Virus record (IMG/VR): IMGVR_UViG_3300028829_004296
Location: 1 to 31,760 of that record
DNA length: 31,760 nucleotides
Reading direction: 5' to 3' (one strand)
Origin: a virus
Of this stretch, positions 18,557 through 27,074 are shown piece after piece. A program made the position numbers and the translations under genes. Position 1 is the stretch's first letter. The number at the start of each line of letters is the position of its first letter. The notes under the pieces are model-generated. The model saw nothing but the letters and a program-made list of their open reading frames with translations, did no database searches and was not told the origin of the DNA.

Positions 18557-21199
18557 GTGTTAAAAATTAAACGTAACTATTTATTCAATCTGCATAGTCA
18601 TTCAAGATTCTCCGCTAACGACGCATTACCGCCGGTAGCGGATATGGTCAGCACCGTTGCTGGTTTTGGTCAGCCTGCGCTTGGTCTGACCGATCACGGC
18701 AACATGGCTGGGACCGTGCAGTTGTATAAGCATTGCGCCACCGCAGGCATCTTGCCGTTCCCTGGTACCGAGTTGTATATCGTCAAGGACCGCCAGGACA
18801 AGAAAGCAAAGCGCCATCATATGTGCGTCGTTGCCTTCACCACCGAGGGCTATGAGAACTTGGTTCGGCTCAATACCAAAGCGAACCAGAACTTCCACCA
18901 CAAGCCATTACTCGACCATGCCGATCTTGCCGAGTGTGCCGAGATGGGATTGCTCAAAGGCATTGCCGGTACTAGCGGCTGCTACTTCGGCTTTATTGCT
19001 CAGGGCGTTGTGAACGATGACCAGAGTTCAGCCGCACTGATGAAGACCTACTCCGGTTGGTTTGACCAGTTTTATGTCGAATTGCAGAATCACAACATCG
19101 ATCATGGTGATGGTTGGAACGATGACAAGTTGGCCGACGTTCTCCACGGACTAGCCGATGAGTGTGGTGTTCCAGTAATCCTGACTCAGGACAGCCATTA
19201 CTGCGATGTTCACGACAAGCCAGCCCACGATACGCTGAAGCAGTTGGTCGCCTTTGGTCCTGAACCAGATGATGCGATATTCCCTGGGGATGGATTTCAT
19301 TTAGCCGATACTGCTTGGTTCCAAGACCACCACCATGAGCAGAGGTTCATTGCCGGTAGTGACGGACTCAAGAACCTGATTGAGAGCCACGACCTGTCCA
19401 TCCGCCAACTCGATAACTACTCGTACAACATTCCCTTCACTACCGATGACCCGCAGCGAGCACTCCGTAAGCGCTGCACCAAAGAATTGCTGAACCGTGA
19501 CCTGAATAAGCCGCGCTATGTTGACCGGCTCAACCACGAACTAGAGATTGTTGAAGACACCGGCATGGCCGGTTACCTACTATTAGTCGCTGATGTGACA
19601 GATTGGTGTAAGGAGAATCGTGTTTTTTATCAGGCCAGAGGCTCTGCATCCGGGTCGATCTTGTGCTGGTTGCTCGACATCACACAAGTTGACCCTCTTA
19701 AGTATGGACTTCGTTTTGAGCGCTTTATTTCTCGGGATCGTACTAAGCCACCAGATATTGACTTGGACGTTGAACATCATCTTCGACCTGAACTAATCGA
19801 GTGGTTGGAGACCAAGTTCTCTGTTCACCAGATCGGTACTTGGCTGACACACTCGCTATCTGGTGATGAGAACGGCGGCAAGGGAAGTCTGCGTGTCCGT
19901 TACTTCTCCGCCGCCAATAGGACCGGCAAGAAGATCAAAGACTGGACAGAAGTACCGCGAGAGCATTTGCAGGAACTATACAAATTGTCTGACTATGGCG
20001 CGTGCTCTGCTTACGGGACACACGCCGCAGGGCTAGTGGTAACTACCAACAACCAAGAGTTCGACCGTCTAGTACCAACCATGAAGGTAGCGTCGTCCAA
20101 GACCTACGTTACCCAGTACGACATGGACGACATTGAGGCTTTGGGATTAGTCAAACTCGATGTTCTGGGACTCAAGACACTGACCGTGCTGCACAAGGCG
20201 CTGGAATTCATGGGACGAGATGTTTTTGAGGGGTTGGACTGGATACCGCTTGATGACTCCAAGACCTATGCCATGATCTCGTCTGGTAATACCGCCGGAG
20301 TCTTCCAACTTGAGGGCTGGTCAGCCAAAAAGGGTGTCCAAGACCTCAAGCCGACCAAGTTGGCTGACATCATTGCAGCGATGGCCCTATTCAGGAAAGC
20401 GACTATGGAATCAGGTGCCACCGAGTCCTACATCAGGCGTCGCCACAAACAAGAGAGGATTCCTGACCGACATGAATTACTGGAACGACATACAAAAGAC
20501 ACATACGGAATTGTGGTCTATCAAGAGCAAGTCATCAGCATCTTGCGAGACCTTGGGATGGACCCAGACAATCTCACGGCTTTTCTCAAGGCGATCAAAG
20601 CGAGCAACGCTGCAACTGGAAATGCTGCTGCTGTCATCTCAGGTTACCGTCAGCAGATTTTGGACAAAGCAGAAGAACAGGACATTACCGATGAAGATTT
20701 CAACTGGCTATGGTCGGCAATTGAGGGTTTTGCCGAGTACGGATTCAATAAAGCGCACGCCACCGCATATGGGTTGACCGCTTACCGTTGCGCTTACCTA
20801 GCCAGGAACCACCCAATCCCCTTTCACGCAGCCGTACTAGCCGTAGCAGCCGGTACCGACAAAGAGACCGATTACGTCAAAGCCACCCGAGCCAAGAAAA
20901 TTAGTATCCGCCGAGCCGACGTTAATCTGTCGGACGTTACCTATAGCGTTGACCCGAAGGGCAAGTCCATCAGAAAAGGACTGCTGGCAATCAAAGGAGT
21001 CGGCAAGGTAGCCGCTAACCATATTGTCAATAAACGACCCGAAGGCGGTTACCAGTCACTAGAGCATTTTTGCCAATGTGTCGGTAGCAAAGTCAGCGGA
21101 GTAAAGCCATATGTTGAGAGTGGAGATACCGAAGTAGGTAATTTCGGAGTCTTAATGAAGGTTGGTGCTTTTAGTAGTTTGCTGGGCGACGATGGGTAA
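18557..21199 (+). CDS. dnaE: DNA polymerase III alpha subunit, compact phage form (880 aa)
   Basis: A C-family replicative DNA polymerase. I place the start at GTG 18557 (MLKIKRNYLFNLHSHSRFS), because the frame's earlier GTG lies inside the tRNA-like T-arm. The PHP domain is at the N-terminus (LHSHSRFSANDAL; LTDHGNMAG; SHYCDVHD). The palm has PPDIDLDV (two catalytic Asp, about 405-410) and VKLDVLG (third Asp, about 540). The fingers include VYQEQVISILRDLG and EYGFNKAHATAYGLTAYRCA. A helix-hairpin-helix (LLAIKGVGKVAANHIV) lies near 820-835. Bacterial DnaE is about 1150 aa, so the C-terminal OB/tau-binding region is missing. It encodes the phage's own replicase. Confidence 0.92.
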   Translation: MLKIKRNYLFNLHSHSRFSANDALPPVADMVSTVAGFGQPALGLTDHGNMAGTVQLYKHCATAGILPFPGTELYIVKDRQDKKAKRHHMCVVAFTTEGYENLVRLNTKANQNFHHKPLLDHADLAECAEMGLLKGIAGTSGCYFGFIAQGVVNDDQSSAALMKTYSGWFDQFYVELQNHNIDHGDGWNDDKLADVLHGLADECGVPVILTQDSHYCDVHDKPAHDTLKQLVAFGPEPDDAIFPGDGFHLADTAWFQDHHHEQRFIAGSDGLKNLIESHDLSIRQLDNYSYNIPFTTDDPQRALRKRCTKELLNRDLNKPRYVDRLNHELEIVEDTGMAGYLLLVADVTDWCKENRVFYQARGSASGSILCWLLDITQVDPLKYGLRFERFISRDRTKPPDIDLDVEHHLRPELIEWLETKFSVHQIGTWLTHSLSGDENGGKGSLRVRYFSAANRTGKKIKDWTEVPREHLQELYKLSDYGACSAYGTHAAGLVVTTNNQEFDRLVPTMKVASSKTYVTQYDMDDIEALGLVKLDVLGLKTLTVLHKALEFMGRDVFEGLDWIPLDDSKTYAMISSGNTAGVFQLEGWSAKKGVQDLKPTKLADIIAAMALFRKATMESGATESYIRRRHKQERIPDRHELLERHTKDTYGIVVYQEQVISILRDLGMDPDNLTAFLKAIKASNAATGNAAAVISGYRQQILDKAEEQDITDEDFNWLWSAIEGFAEYGFNKAHATAYGLTAYRCAYLARNHPIPFHAAVLAVAAGTDKETDYVKATRAKKISIRRADVNLSDVTYSVDPKGKSIRKGLLAIKGVGKVAANHIVNKRPEGGYQSLEHFCQCVGSKVSGVKPYVESGDTEVGNFGVLMKVGAFSSLLGDDG

Positions 21200-21341
21200 G
21201 CATCAACACGAAGCACATTTCATACCGTGGAAGGAACACTGGCAGGGCTTCTGCTTTGACTGCCAATGGTCGATGTTGAGCAATTACACCAAGGTAGTCC
21301 AAGCAGTGATAAAACACCGGGAGTGGCGCAGTGCTGACTGA
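21192..21341 (+). CDS. Small Cys/His protein (49 aa)
   Basis: The ATG overlaps the polymerase stop by 8 nt. The protein MGKHQHEAHFIPWKEHWQGF continues with CFDCQWSM and ends in VVQAVIKHREW. HxH, CxxC and a later His give a plausible zinc finger. It overlaps the HNH nuclease gene by 11 nt. It may be a polymerase or nuclease partner. Family not recognised. Confidence 0.62.
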   Translation: MGKHQHEAHFIPWKEHWQGFCFDCQWSMLSNYTKVVQAVIKHREWRSAD

Positions 21342-21672
21342 GAAGTTGAGGCGGAAGATCAACGACCGTAGCGAATCTAAATGCGAGGCAATGGTAGTAA
21401 CGCCGCGCGGTATTTACACCCGCTGTTGGAGACAACCGATAGAGATACACCATCTGCTGACCAGGGCGCGTGGCGGGAACATTCTGGATGCTCAGGGAGA
21501 GACCTATCATTTGATTGCTCTGTGCAATGAGCACCATTCCATGAGCGATGGTGGCGATGCTTATGCAGGTGGCTTGCTCATTGATGGGTATGTCACCACC
21601 GGAAAGTATAGTCAGCCGATTTATCATGGTAGTGATGACGAACTCACGGCCAGATACCCACCGGATGACTGA
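21331..21672 (+). CDS. HNH endonuclease (113 aa)
   Basis: GTG start inside the preceding gene. The HNH core is IEIHHLLTRARGGN (His-His about 40-41, Asn about 50), followed by YHLIALCNEHHSMSDGG (metal-binding His about 68). An early C-x13-C plus a late Cys may form a structural zinc site. It could be a homing-type nuclease or a phage DNA-processing enzyme; its placement between polymerase and exonuclease favours a role in DNA metabolism. Free-standing, no intron detected nearby. Confidence 0.8.
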   Translation: MLTEKLRRKINDRSESKCEAMVVTPRGIYTRCWRQPIEIHHLLTRARGGNILDAQGETYHLIALCNEHHSMSDGGDAYAGGLLIDGYVTTGKYSQPIYHGSDDELTARYPPDD

Positions 21673-21778
21673 GGAACTACCCAGTTGCTCGGAGTGCAAT
21701 TGGGTGTCTGGAATCAATAACGACTGTCAATTATGTGTCAACGTGAGGAATCAAGATGAACCTGAAAGAGATGATTAG
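21665..21778 (+). CDS. Tiny zinc-ribbon protein (37 aa)
   Basis: The ATG overlaps the HNH stop by 8 nt and the gene runs 23 nt into the exonuclease gene. MTEELPSCSECNWVSGINND is followed by CQLC: two CxxC knuckles 13 residues apart, a minimal zinc ribbon, then an acidic tail. The tight overlaps on both sides support it as a real gene. Confidence 0.6.
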   Translation: MTEELPSCSECNWVSGINNDCQLCVNVRNQDEPERDD

Positions 21779-22517
21779 GGGAGCGAATCTTCCCATTACC
21801 ATGCGCCATGAGCGTTGGTTAGAAACAAACTCAACACCGAAGTACACCCAAACCGCATTGGAATTTGCCCGTGCTGCTTTGGCCCACGAACTAGGCGGTA
21901 ACCGTCGCCGTAGCAGCGACTTCCGTGCTAGCGGCGCAGGTAGTTGCCAGCGCAGGCAACTATTCACCGCTAACGATGTCCGTGGCATTACCGACATCAG
22001 TAGCGATCTTGCCAACATCTTCGCTACCGGCAACTTCATGCACCTCAAGTGGCAAATGGCCGGACTAACCGAGGGCTGGCTAGAAGCAGCCGAAGTGCCG
22101 TATGAATCTGATGAATACTCATTCGGTGGAACTCTCGACGGCATTATCTACGACGGCAGTCTTTTTGAGTTCAAGTCCATTAACTCTCGTGGGTTTAGTT
22201 CCGTACAGATGTATGGTCCTAAGCACGACCACATCTTGCAGGCTCATGCCTATATGTGGCTAGCCGATCTCCATGCCGTGTCGTTCGTTTATGAGAATAA
22301 AGACAACGGCGAGTGGCGCGAGTTCCGCATGGAGCGCGACGATCTTATTTGTGATGCCGTTGTAGGAATGATCGATGACATGACCGAGATGAAGCGCGGC
22401 CAGACGTATCCCGAACCTCTCAACAAGTGCCTCGACCGTGAAGGCTGGCAATACCGACAGTGCCCGTTCCGTGAAGTATGTCTTGACGAGAAATGGGAGC
22501 CTTGGGTGTATGAGTGA
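21756..22517 (+). CDS. Cas4/RecB-like exonuclease with probable Fe-S cluster (253 aa)
   Basis: A PD-(D/E)XK nuclease: SFGGTLDGIIYDGSLFEFKS gives Asp128, Glu138 and Lys140, and QAHAYMW (Gln162) is the QxxxY motif of RecB-like enzymes. Cys64 (GSCQRRQLF) plus Cys225, Cys236 and Cys242 (CLDREGWQYRQCPFREVC) form the four-Cys 4Fe-4S arrangement of Cas4/AddB-type nucleases. Phage members process DNA ends in recombination; no cas1 or CRISPR array is present here, so a CRISPR role is not implied. It sits in the replication/recombination block with HNH and RuvC-like genes. Confidence 0.84.
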   Translation: MNLKEMIRGANLPITMRHERWLETNSTPKYTQTALEFARAALAHELGGNRRRSSDFRASGAGSCQRRQLFTANDVRGITDISSDLANIFATGNFMHLKWQMAGLTEGWLEAAEVPYESDEYSFGGTLDGIIYDGSLFEFKSINSRGFSSVQMYGPKHDHILQAHAYMWLADLHAVSFVYENKDNGEWREFRMERDDLICDAVVGMIDDMTEMKRGQTYPEPLNKCLDREGWQYRQCPFREVCLDEKWEPWVYE

Positions 22518-22809
22518 TTGGATCAAGCAGGCTGCATGTGTTGGTCTCGACGTTGAGATATTTTTCGACATACGCGGCAAGAAAGTACAACTACCGCTAT
22601 CGGTCTGTGCTGATTGTCCCGTGCGTGTTGAATGTCTGAATGAAACTCTTAAAATTGAGAAAAATATACCGTATCGATCCGATTCAGTAATTTGGGGTGT
22701 CTTTGGTGGTGCTACGCCGAAAGACCGATATGAACTGGGCAAAATGGGCGACGTAGTAACCGTAGAGAAAGATGGAGCAATTAATGTTAAAAATAAAAAG
22801 ACCCACTGA
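22510..22809 (+). CDS. WhiB-family iron-sulfur regulator no. 1 (99 aa)
   Basis: I start at the ATG giving MSDWIKQAAC, 8 nt inside the exonuclease gene, with GGGAG ten bases upstream. Cys10, Cys33, Cys36 and Cys42 (VCADCPVRVEC) are the WhiB 4Fe-4S ligands in the C-CxxC-x5-C spacing. VIWGVFGGATPKDRYEL is the tryptophan/glycine turn plus basic helix. WhiB proteins bind the primary sigma factor and alter promoter choice; phage versions can block host WhiB functions. The family is diagnostic of an actinobacterial host. GVFGG replaces the usual GVWGG. Confidence 0.86.
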   Translation: MSDWIKQAACVGLDVEIFFDIRGKKVQLPLSVCADCPVRVECLNETLKIEKNIPYRSDSVIWGVFGGATPKDRYELGKMGDVVTVEKDGAINVKNKKTH

Positions 22810-23179
22810 GAGAGATGTCCAGTTTGGCCGCAAACTGTCGTCCGTGCCCGTAGGACTAGACCTACCGCCCGTTGACGAACTGTGGGAAGAACTTCAGGGT
22901 TATGTCGATGTAATCCTTGGCCGTACCGAGTCACCGATTGATTCGCCGTACCTAGCACTAGCCGAGGTAGCCACCGCGTATTACTGCCGTGCTCAGGAAA
23001 TGGATGCAAGAATCCACGCCGGAGAGCGTTCTGGTGATATTGTCAAGGGGTCACCGTATTACAGGTTTAGAACTGGCGAACTTCGATCCTTCATAGAACT
23101 AGCGAAAAAAGCAGCAGACTTAGGCTCACGAAGACTGACTCAAGAGACGTTGCTACAGCAGCAGAGGTTAGAAGGGTAG
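22784..23179 (+). CDS. Hypothetical protein (131 aa)
   Basis: I start at ATG 22784 (MLKIKRPTERDVQFG), which has GGAG six bases upstream; an ATG four codons earlier is possible. The start lies inside the WhiB gene. The protein is helical, with YLALAEVATAYYCRAQEMDA and SPYYRFRTGELRSFIELAKK as its best-defined parts. The N-terminal MLKIKR matches that of the polymerase gene, probably by chance. I do not recognise a family. Confidence 0.62.
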   Translation: MLKIKRPTERDVQFGRKLSSVPVGLDLPPVDELWEELQGYVDVILGRTESPIDSPYLALAEVATAYYCRAQEMDARIHAGERSGDIVKGSPYYRFRTGELRSFIELAKKAADLGSRRLTQETLLQQQRLEG

Positions 23180-23181
23180 CC

Positions 23182-23622
23182 ATGCGCGTACTCGGTGTTG
23201 ACATCGGAGTACGCTCCCTGCACGTTTCAAGCCCGCAATCCGCTATTTCTATTACCGTAGATAAAACGATGCGTAGCAATGAACTACAAAGCCTCATGCT
23301 TCAGTACGAAGCCTATTTTTCTGACAATAAAACAATTGTGTTCTGTGAAGAGCCGTTGGTTGCCGGAAAAAGGAATCTCCGTACCGCATTACAGATGGCT
23401 CAAGTTGCCGGTGCAATCATGCTGGCGCACCCTACTTACCTTGTGCCCGTATCGACTTGGAAGAAAGAAGTAGTCGGTAAAGGCAACGCATCTAAAGATG
23501 AAGTCCATGAATTTCTGAAAGACAAGCCAGGTTATTCCTACGCCGAAGGCTCCCAAGATTTGATAGACGCAACGTGTATCCGAATGTACGGGGAGAGAAT
23601 GGTTGCTAAGGCTCAGTTATGA
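23182..23622 (+). CDS. RuvC-like Holliday junction resolvase (146 aa)
   Basis: An RNase H-fold resolvase: VLGVDIGVRS at the N-terminus supplies the first catalytic Asp (D7). VFCEEPLVAGKRN supplies the Glu (about 56-57). QDLIDATCIRMYG supplies the final Asp pair (about 126 and 129). GNASKDEV at about 101-108 matches the conserved K-x-x-V-region of RuvC. In phages these enzymes debranch DNA before packaging. It lies between the 131-aa gene and WhiB no. 2, overlapping the latter by 4 nt. Confidence 0.82.
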   Translation: MRVLGVDIGVRSLHVSSPQSAISITVDKTMRSNELQSLMLQYEAYFSDNKTIVFCEEPLVAGKRNLRTALQMAQVAGAIMLAHPTYLVPVSTWKKEVVGKGNASKDEVHEFLKDKPGYSYAEGSQDLIDATCIRMYGERMVAKAQL

Positions 23623-23960
23623 ATCTATTGGACCTGACTAAATTCTTCCCCTCGTGGTGGTTTAATAGCCAGTGTTTTCAGACCGGAGACGACATCTTCT
23701 TCGGTAGTGATGAAGTGACCAGCAGCCTACGCAAGGCCCGTAAGTACTGTGAGACATGCCCAGCCATAAGGGATTGTTTAGAGCACGCGCTTACCCAGCC
23801 GGAAGAATACGGAATATGGGCCGGTACTTCCGCGCGATCCCGAGAACAAATGCGCTCATCTATTGACTCAGGGAGTCATACCTTGGAGCATGTTATTGAC
23901 AGAGTGTTAGAAAGCGGATTTAAGTGGAGGCCGCATGGATGGCGACCTGATACCGATTAA
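23619..23960 (+). CDS. WhiB-family iron-sulfur regulator no. 2 (113 aa)
   Basis: ATG overlaps the RuvC-like stop by 4 nt. Cys19, Cys44, Cys47 and Cys53 (YCETCPAIRDC) provide the Fe-S ligands. EYGIWAGTSARSREQMR carries the G-W-G turn (GIWAG, the common form) and the adjacent basic helix. The protein is only distantly similar to WhiB no. 1 (22510-22809), so the two probably entered the genome separately or diverged long ago. It immediately precedes the terminase-like gene, so it may be a late-gene switch. Confidence 0.86.
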   Translation: MNLLDLTKFFPSWWFNSQCFQTGDDIFFGSDEVTSSLRKARKYCETCPAIRDCLEHALTQPEEYGIWAGTSARSREQMRSSIDSGSHTLEHVIDRVLESGFKWRPHGWRPDTD

Positions 23961-24360
23961 TGACATCGCTACGAAGGAAGAGCGCGCTTACCGTGCTTAC
24001 CAGAAGCGATTAGCCGGTGAAGACTGGCGCGATATTGCAAAAACGCTGGAATATCCCAGCCCACGAACAGCCGAGCGCGAAGTTGAACTGCTTGTTGAGA
24101 AGTCGCTCAAGGTTGCCACCGAGGACCGTAAGCGTGAAGTAGTTGAGTTGGAACTCGACCGATTGAATGCGCTACAGAACGCCGTGTGGGGCATGGCACT
24201 GTCCGGTGAACTCAAAGCAATTGAGACAACTCTGAAGATCATGCAGCACCGTGCCCGTCTGCTACAACTGGGAGAAGAATCCAAAGATTCCTCCACCACT
24301 ACTGTTATCGTGGCAGGAGAGGATTACGTCGAAACCTTGCGAGGCGTAAGTGATTCTTAA
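23935..24360 (+). CDS. Terminase small subunit-like protein (141 aa)
   Basis: The ATG has GGAGG five bases upstream and overlaps WhiB no. 2 by 26 nt. The N-terminal helix-turn-helix-like segment (ERAYRAYQKRLAGEDWRDIA, then KTLEYPSPRTAEREVELLVE) is followed by ELDRLNALQNAVWGMALSGE and LKAIETTLKIMQHRARLLQL. This LDRL-ALQ-VW and IM-RRA-LLGL layout is the usual form of actinophage terminase small subunits, which recognise packaging sites. No large subunit follows in this window, which is unusual. Confidence 0.7.
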   Translation: MDGDLIPINDIATKEERAYRAYQKRLAGEDWRDIAKTLEYPSPRTAEREVELLVEKSLKVATEDRKREVVELELDRLNALQNAVWGMALSGELKAIETTLKIMQHRARLLQLGEESKDSSTTTVIVAGEDYVETLRGVSDS

Positions 24361-24571
24361 CGGTATTGCTATACCCGACCCGGAAGAGGGTTGGTTATAT
24401 CTAGACGCAATTATTCTTATCAAGTGTATGGATGACGAAGGCGAAGTTCGTTACCGCGAGATCAAATCTTCTGGCCTGACACCAGTTGAGGCTTTAGGCA
24501 TGACCGAGACATACAGCGACACTCTTCGCGCTCATTTGATGCGAAGGGCTACCCGTGGCGACTCCGACTGA
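24350..24571 (+). CDS. Hypothetical protein (73 aa)
   Basis: GTG start 11 nt inside the terminase-like gene, with GAGG just upstream. Beta-rich beginning (GWLYLDAIILIKCMDDEGEV), then a helix (TPVEALGMTETYSDTLRAHL) and a basic end. No family recognised. It links packaging to the tail block. Confidence 0.58.
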   Translation: MILNGIAIPDPEEGWLYLDAIILIKCMDDEGEVRYREIKSSGLTPVEALGMTETYSDTLRAHLMRRATRGDSD

Positions 24572-24827
24572 GAAGAACCTAGCCGTTATTGTTGGCGAGA
24601 CTCGTCTTACCGAGGAGCAGATGGTGTTTGCTATCCGTGACTTTCTCAAATGGTTAGACCCGAAGGCTGGACTCATCTACGTTGTTGACGCTGATGATGA
24701 GAAGTTATCTGCCTACAGCGTTGATCCCGAGAGATATGCCGTATTGGAACTAGACGAGCACGGGAGAATAGACGTTGACGGCGAGGACGAGGTTGGGCAT
24801 AGTCCTCGTCGTCATTTAGGAGGATAA
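24555..24827 (+). CDS. Hypothetical acidic protein (90 aa)
   Basis: GTG start 17 nt inside the previous gene. It has a helical first half (TRLTEEQMVFAIRDFLKWLD) and a strongly acidic second half (DEHGRIDVDGEDEVG) ending in basic residues. Its small size and location upstream of tail genes suggest a structural or assembly accessory, without direct evidence. Confidence 0.58.
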   Translation: MATPTEKNLAVIVGETRLTEEQMVFAIRDFLKWLDPKAGLIYVVDADDEKLSAYSVDPERYAVLELDEHGRIDVDGEDEVGHSPRRHLGG

Positions 24828-24828
24828 C

Positions 24829-25272
24829 GTGCCTGCTGACATAGCGTTGACAGCCAGTGTGACGCGCAGTGCTCTCGGCTTATCCAACCTAAATATAAAT
24901 GACAAAAAGAAGTACGACATTACCACCACCATGCTTGGCGGCAGCGTTGCATGGCAGAAGCAGCAAGTATCTAGTCCGTATGTAGATGGCGATGTCACCG
25001 TGACTCGCCGTAGGCCGACAGTCACAGAGCCGCTAGAAATCTACGTCTATGGCAAGACCGGCACTGAACTCACAAACAACATCAAAACTCTTATTGACGC
25101 TTTCATTCAAGACACCTACAACCTATTGATCTCCATTGACGGCTCTACGCGACAGTACCAATGCGAGTGTGCGGATTACACCATTGAGTACGCCAATACC
25201 AAGTTTGCTTCCGGCATGACCTTGGTTCGTCTCTCCGTGCCGCGCAATCCCATACCAACGGTAGGTGTGTAA
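24829..25272 (+). CDS. Putative minor tail protein (147 aa)
   Basis: GTG start with AGGAGG ahead. The protein is beta-rich and low in charge (VTRRRPTVTEPLEIYVYGKT; YNLLISIDGSTRQYQCECAD; YTIEYANTKFASGMTLVRLS). That layout is typical of tail-tube-associated or distal tail proteins. The role is inferred mainly from position, as it starts a run of structural genes that overlap by single bases. Confidence 0.6.
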   Translation: MPADIALTASVTRSALGLSNLNINDKKKYDITTTMLGGSVAWQKQQVSSPYVDGDVTVTRRRPTVTEPLEIYVYGKTGTELTNNIKTLIDAFIQDTYNLLISIDGSTRQYQCECADYTIEYANTKFASGMTLVRLSVPRNPIPTVGV

Positions 25273-25682
25273 TGCCCATATCTCAGACCGGAGAAGACCT
25301 TCTCTTGGATGCCATTACCGGCTTCGCTACTCTTCCGACCGCTTTGTACTTAGCGCTTTCGACAGGAGTGCCGGAACCATTCGACAACGCCAATGGCATT
25401 GCTGAACCAACAGGAGGATATGCACGCCAGGAGGTCTTGCAGGCTAACTGGACCCAATCTTCTTCCGGTTCTGCTGTTTATTCCGATGCCATTCAATTCC
25501 CTACCGCCACCGCCAACTGGGGCGTTATTAAGACATGGGTGTTGTGTACCGCATTGACTGGCGGCAACATCGTCGTTTGGGAAGAACTTGATACGCCGAT
25601 AAATGTCTCTAGCGGACAAATGCTGACAATACCGGCTGAATCATTTGGGCTTACTGTAAGCAGTCTTGAAGATTCGGATTAA
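25272..25682 (+). CDS. Phage structural protein of the tail/head-fibre type (136 aa)
   Basis: The ATG shares a base with the previous stop (TAATG). The sequence has the recurring order of this family: LLLDAITGFATLPTALYLAL near the start, GGYARQEV, IQFPTATANWGVIKTWVLCT, then TGGNIVVWEEL and SGQMLTIPAESFGLTVS. Such beta-sandwich proteins occur near tail genes of many phages. A second member begins at 31649, so the family is duplicated around the tail-fibre block. Confidence 0.72.
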   Translation: MPISQTGEDLLLDAITGFATLPTALYLALSTGVPEPFDNANGIAEPTGGYARQEVLQANWTQSSSGSAVYSDAIQFPTATANWGVIKTWVLCTALTGGNIVVWEELDTPINVSSGQMLTIPAESFGLTVSSLEDSD

Positions 25683-25684
25683 CT

Positions 25685-27073
25685 ATGGCCGATGTCTTCG
25701 TCGCTTCTCTTCCGAGCACCGCAATAGTTTCTGACCTCAAGGTTCCTACCGAGTATGACCCGACCAGCATTGCATCTACCGCTTTCGTTAGTGGTCTGCC
25801 GCGATTCGTTGATGTCACCGGCATTGCTCCCACAGCGTTAGTAGCCGATTTCGATGGCCGTAAAAGCAGGCATTACGACCTTGCGCCGGTTCAGCCCACC
25901 AGTGTTGTTAACAGCATTTTTGAGTGGCAGAACCAAGTCTCGATGTACTCGATCAAGTTATACCCGCGAGTATCGCCCCTCACTTGGATCAGGACACATC
26001 TCTTCGCTGGTGACTTAGCCGGTTTTGCCGTAAGCGGTTTTCTTTCGTACAAGGTCGATGACATGGCACCGGGCGCTGGCTTTATCTCTGCTTTAGGTAG
26101 AAGGAGATCACCAACATTAGCGTTTGCTGAAGCCGAGGCGATTCATGTTCGTGCCATGCCGAACACCGTCATTCAGATGGATGCGCCAGCGATCTACCAC
26201 GGAGTACCGCGTATTCCGTTGATTCACTCCACATCTGATGCGTCTGTCAGTACTAGTGGCGGTTCTGGCGTTAAGCCCGATGATGACTTAGACGATATGT
26301 CTCAATTCCTGCACCGCTTCAAGGTGGGAACGCTAGCCGATGCTTCATCTGGCGAGTATTGGTTGGAGTCGTGGAAAGACACTGATGACGATTGGGAGTG
26401 GAAGTCTGCTTACCCGTATCGACCGTGGGTACAGAAACGCACTCAGCGCCTCAAGGATCACACCGACCGGGTTTACACCCGTAGCCTGCACTTCAACAAC
26501 AGGTTTGTGGAGCATATGTGGCTCAACATGGGTGCAGAGCATGAAGAACTCACCGTCATCGTCGCCGGTATGTTTCATGGGTACCGCAATTCCAAGCACG
26601 GTCACTACTTGTTAGACGCTGGCAAAGCCACACCGATTTATGAAGATGTAGTCAATGGCAAGAAGCATAAAATCGATGACAAGTTGGATTACCGCGCGAC
26701 CATGCTGTACCGCAAAAGGAAAGCATTCTTTGGCACCGCAGACGCTAAAGACATCCGTAACAAAAAGCACATTAAGGTCAGGCACGATGAAGGCCGTAAG
26801 CCCAAAGTCTTGTTCGCCGTATTCAACGGCGCTAACAGCATGGCTGGATCATGGGACATTGACGACTTTGAGGTGAAGTACGGCGGTCTGAACCCCAAAC
26901 CGATCAAGAGGCTTGTCTTAGGACGCGCCAGGAACAAGATCAACCGTAAATTCGCATCAGACATGACCTTGTTTGAGATTATGATTTTCACCAAGGCTCT
27001 CGACAAGAAGCAGATCAAAAAGCGTTGTAAACGCTTAGCCGGTCGCTACAAGTTCCAACGGTATTGGGATTGA
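25685..27073 (+). CDS. Minor tail protein with lectin-like C-terminus (462 aa)
   Basis: ATG 2 nt after the previous stop. The N-terminus has degenerate repeats of the type STAIVSDL, STAFVSGL, PTALVADF and PTSVVNSI (spacing about 18-26 residues), suggesting a short beta-repeat rod. The middle is beta-rich. The C-terminal 200 residues resemble a concanavalin-A/laminin-G-like fold: LTVIVAGMFHGYRNSKHGHY, LLDAGKATPIYED and, near the end, LFEIMIFTKALDKKQIKKRC, the usual terminal strand-helix of that fold. Such domains bind surface glycans, so this is a candidate receptor-binding or adhesion protein. Confidence 0.7.
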   Translation: MADVFVASLPSTAIVSDLKVPTEYDPTSIASTAFVSGLPRFVDVTGIAPTALVADFDGRKSRHYDLAPVQPTSVVNSIFEWQNQVSMYSIKLYPRVSPLTWIRTHLFAGDLAGFAVSGFLSYKVDDMAPGAGFISALGRRRSPTLAFAEAEAIHVRAMPNTVIQMDAPAIYHGVPRIPLIHSTSDASVSTSGGSGVKPDDDLDDMSQFLHRFKVGTLADASSGEYWLESWKDTDDDWEWKSAYPYRPWVQKRTQRLKDHTDRVYTRSLHFNNRFVEHMWLNMGAEHEELTVIVAGMFHGYRNSKHGHYLLDAGKATPIYEDVVNGKKHKIDDKLDYRATMLYRKRKAFFGTADAKDIRNKKHIKVRHDEGRKPKVLFAVFNGANSMAGSWDIDDFEVKYGGLNPKPIKRLVLGRARNKINRKFASDMTLFEIMIFTKALDKKQIKKRCKRLAGRYKFQRYWD

Positions 27074-27074
27074 T

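Noticed and set aside
20310-20777. Plus-strand 155-codon ORF inside the polymerase gene
   Set aside because: Out-of-frame shadow; the polymerase frame carries conserved motifs throughout.
22260-23009. Long minus-strand ORF (249 codons) opposite the exonuclease and WhiB genes
   Set aside because: Antisense shadow of genes with clear family motifs; no ribosome site.
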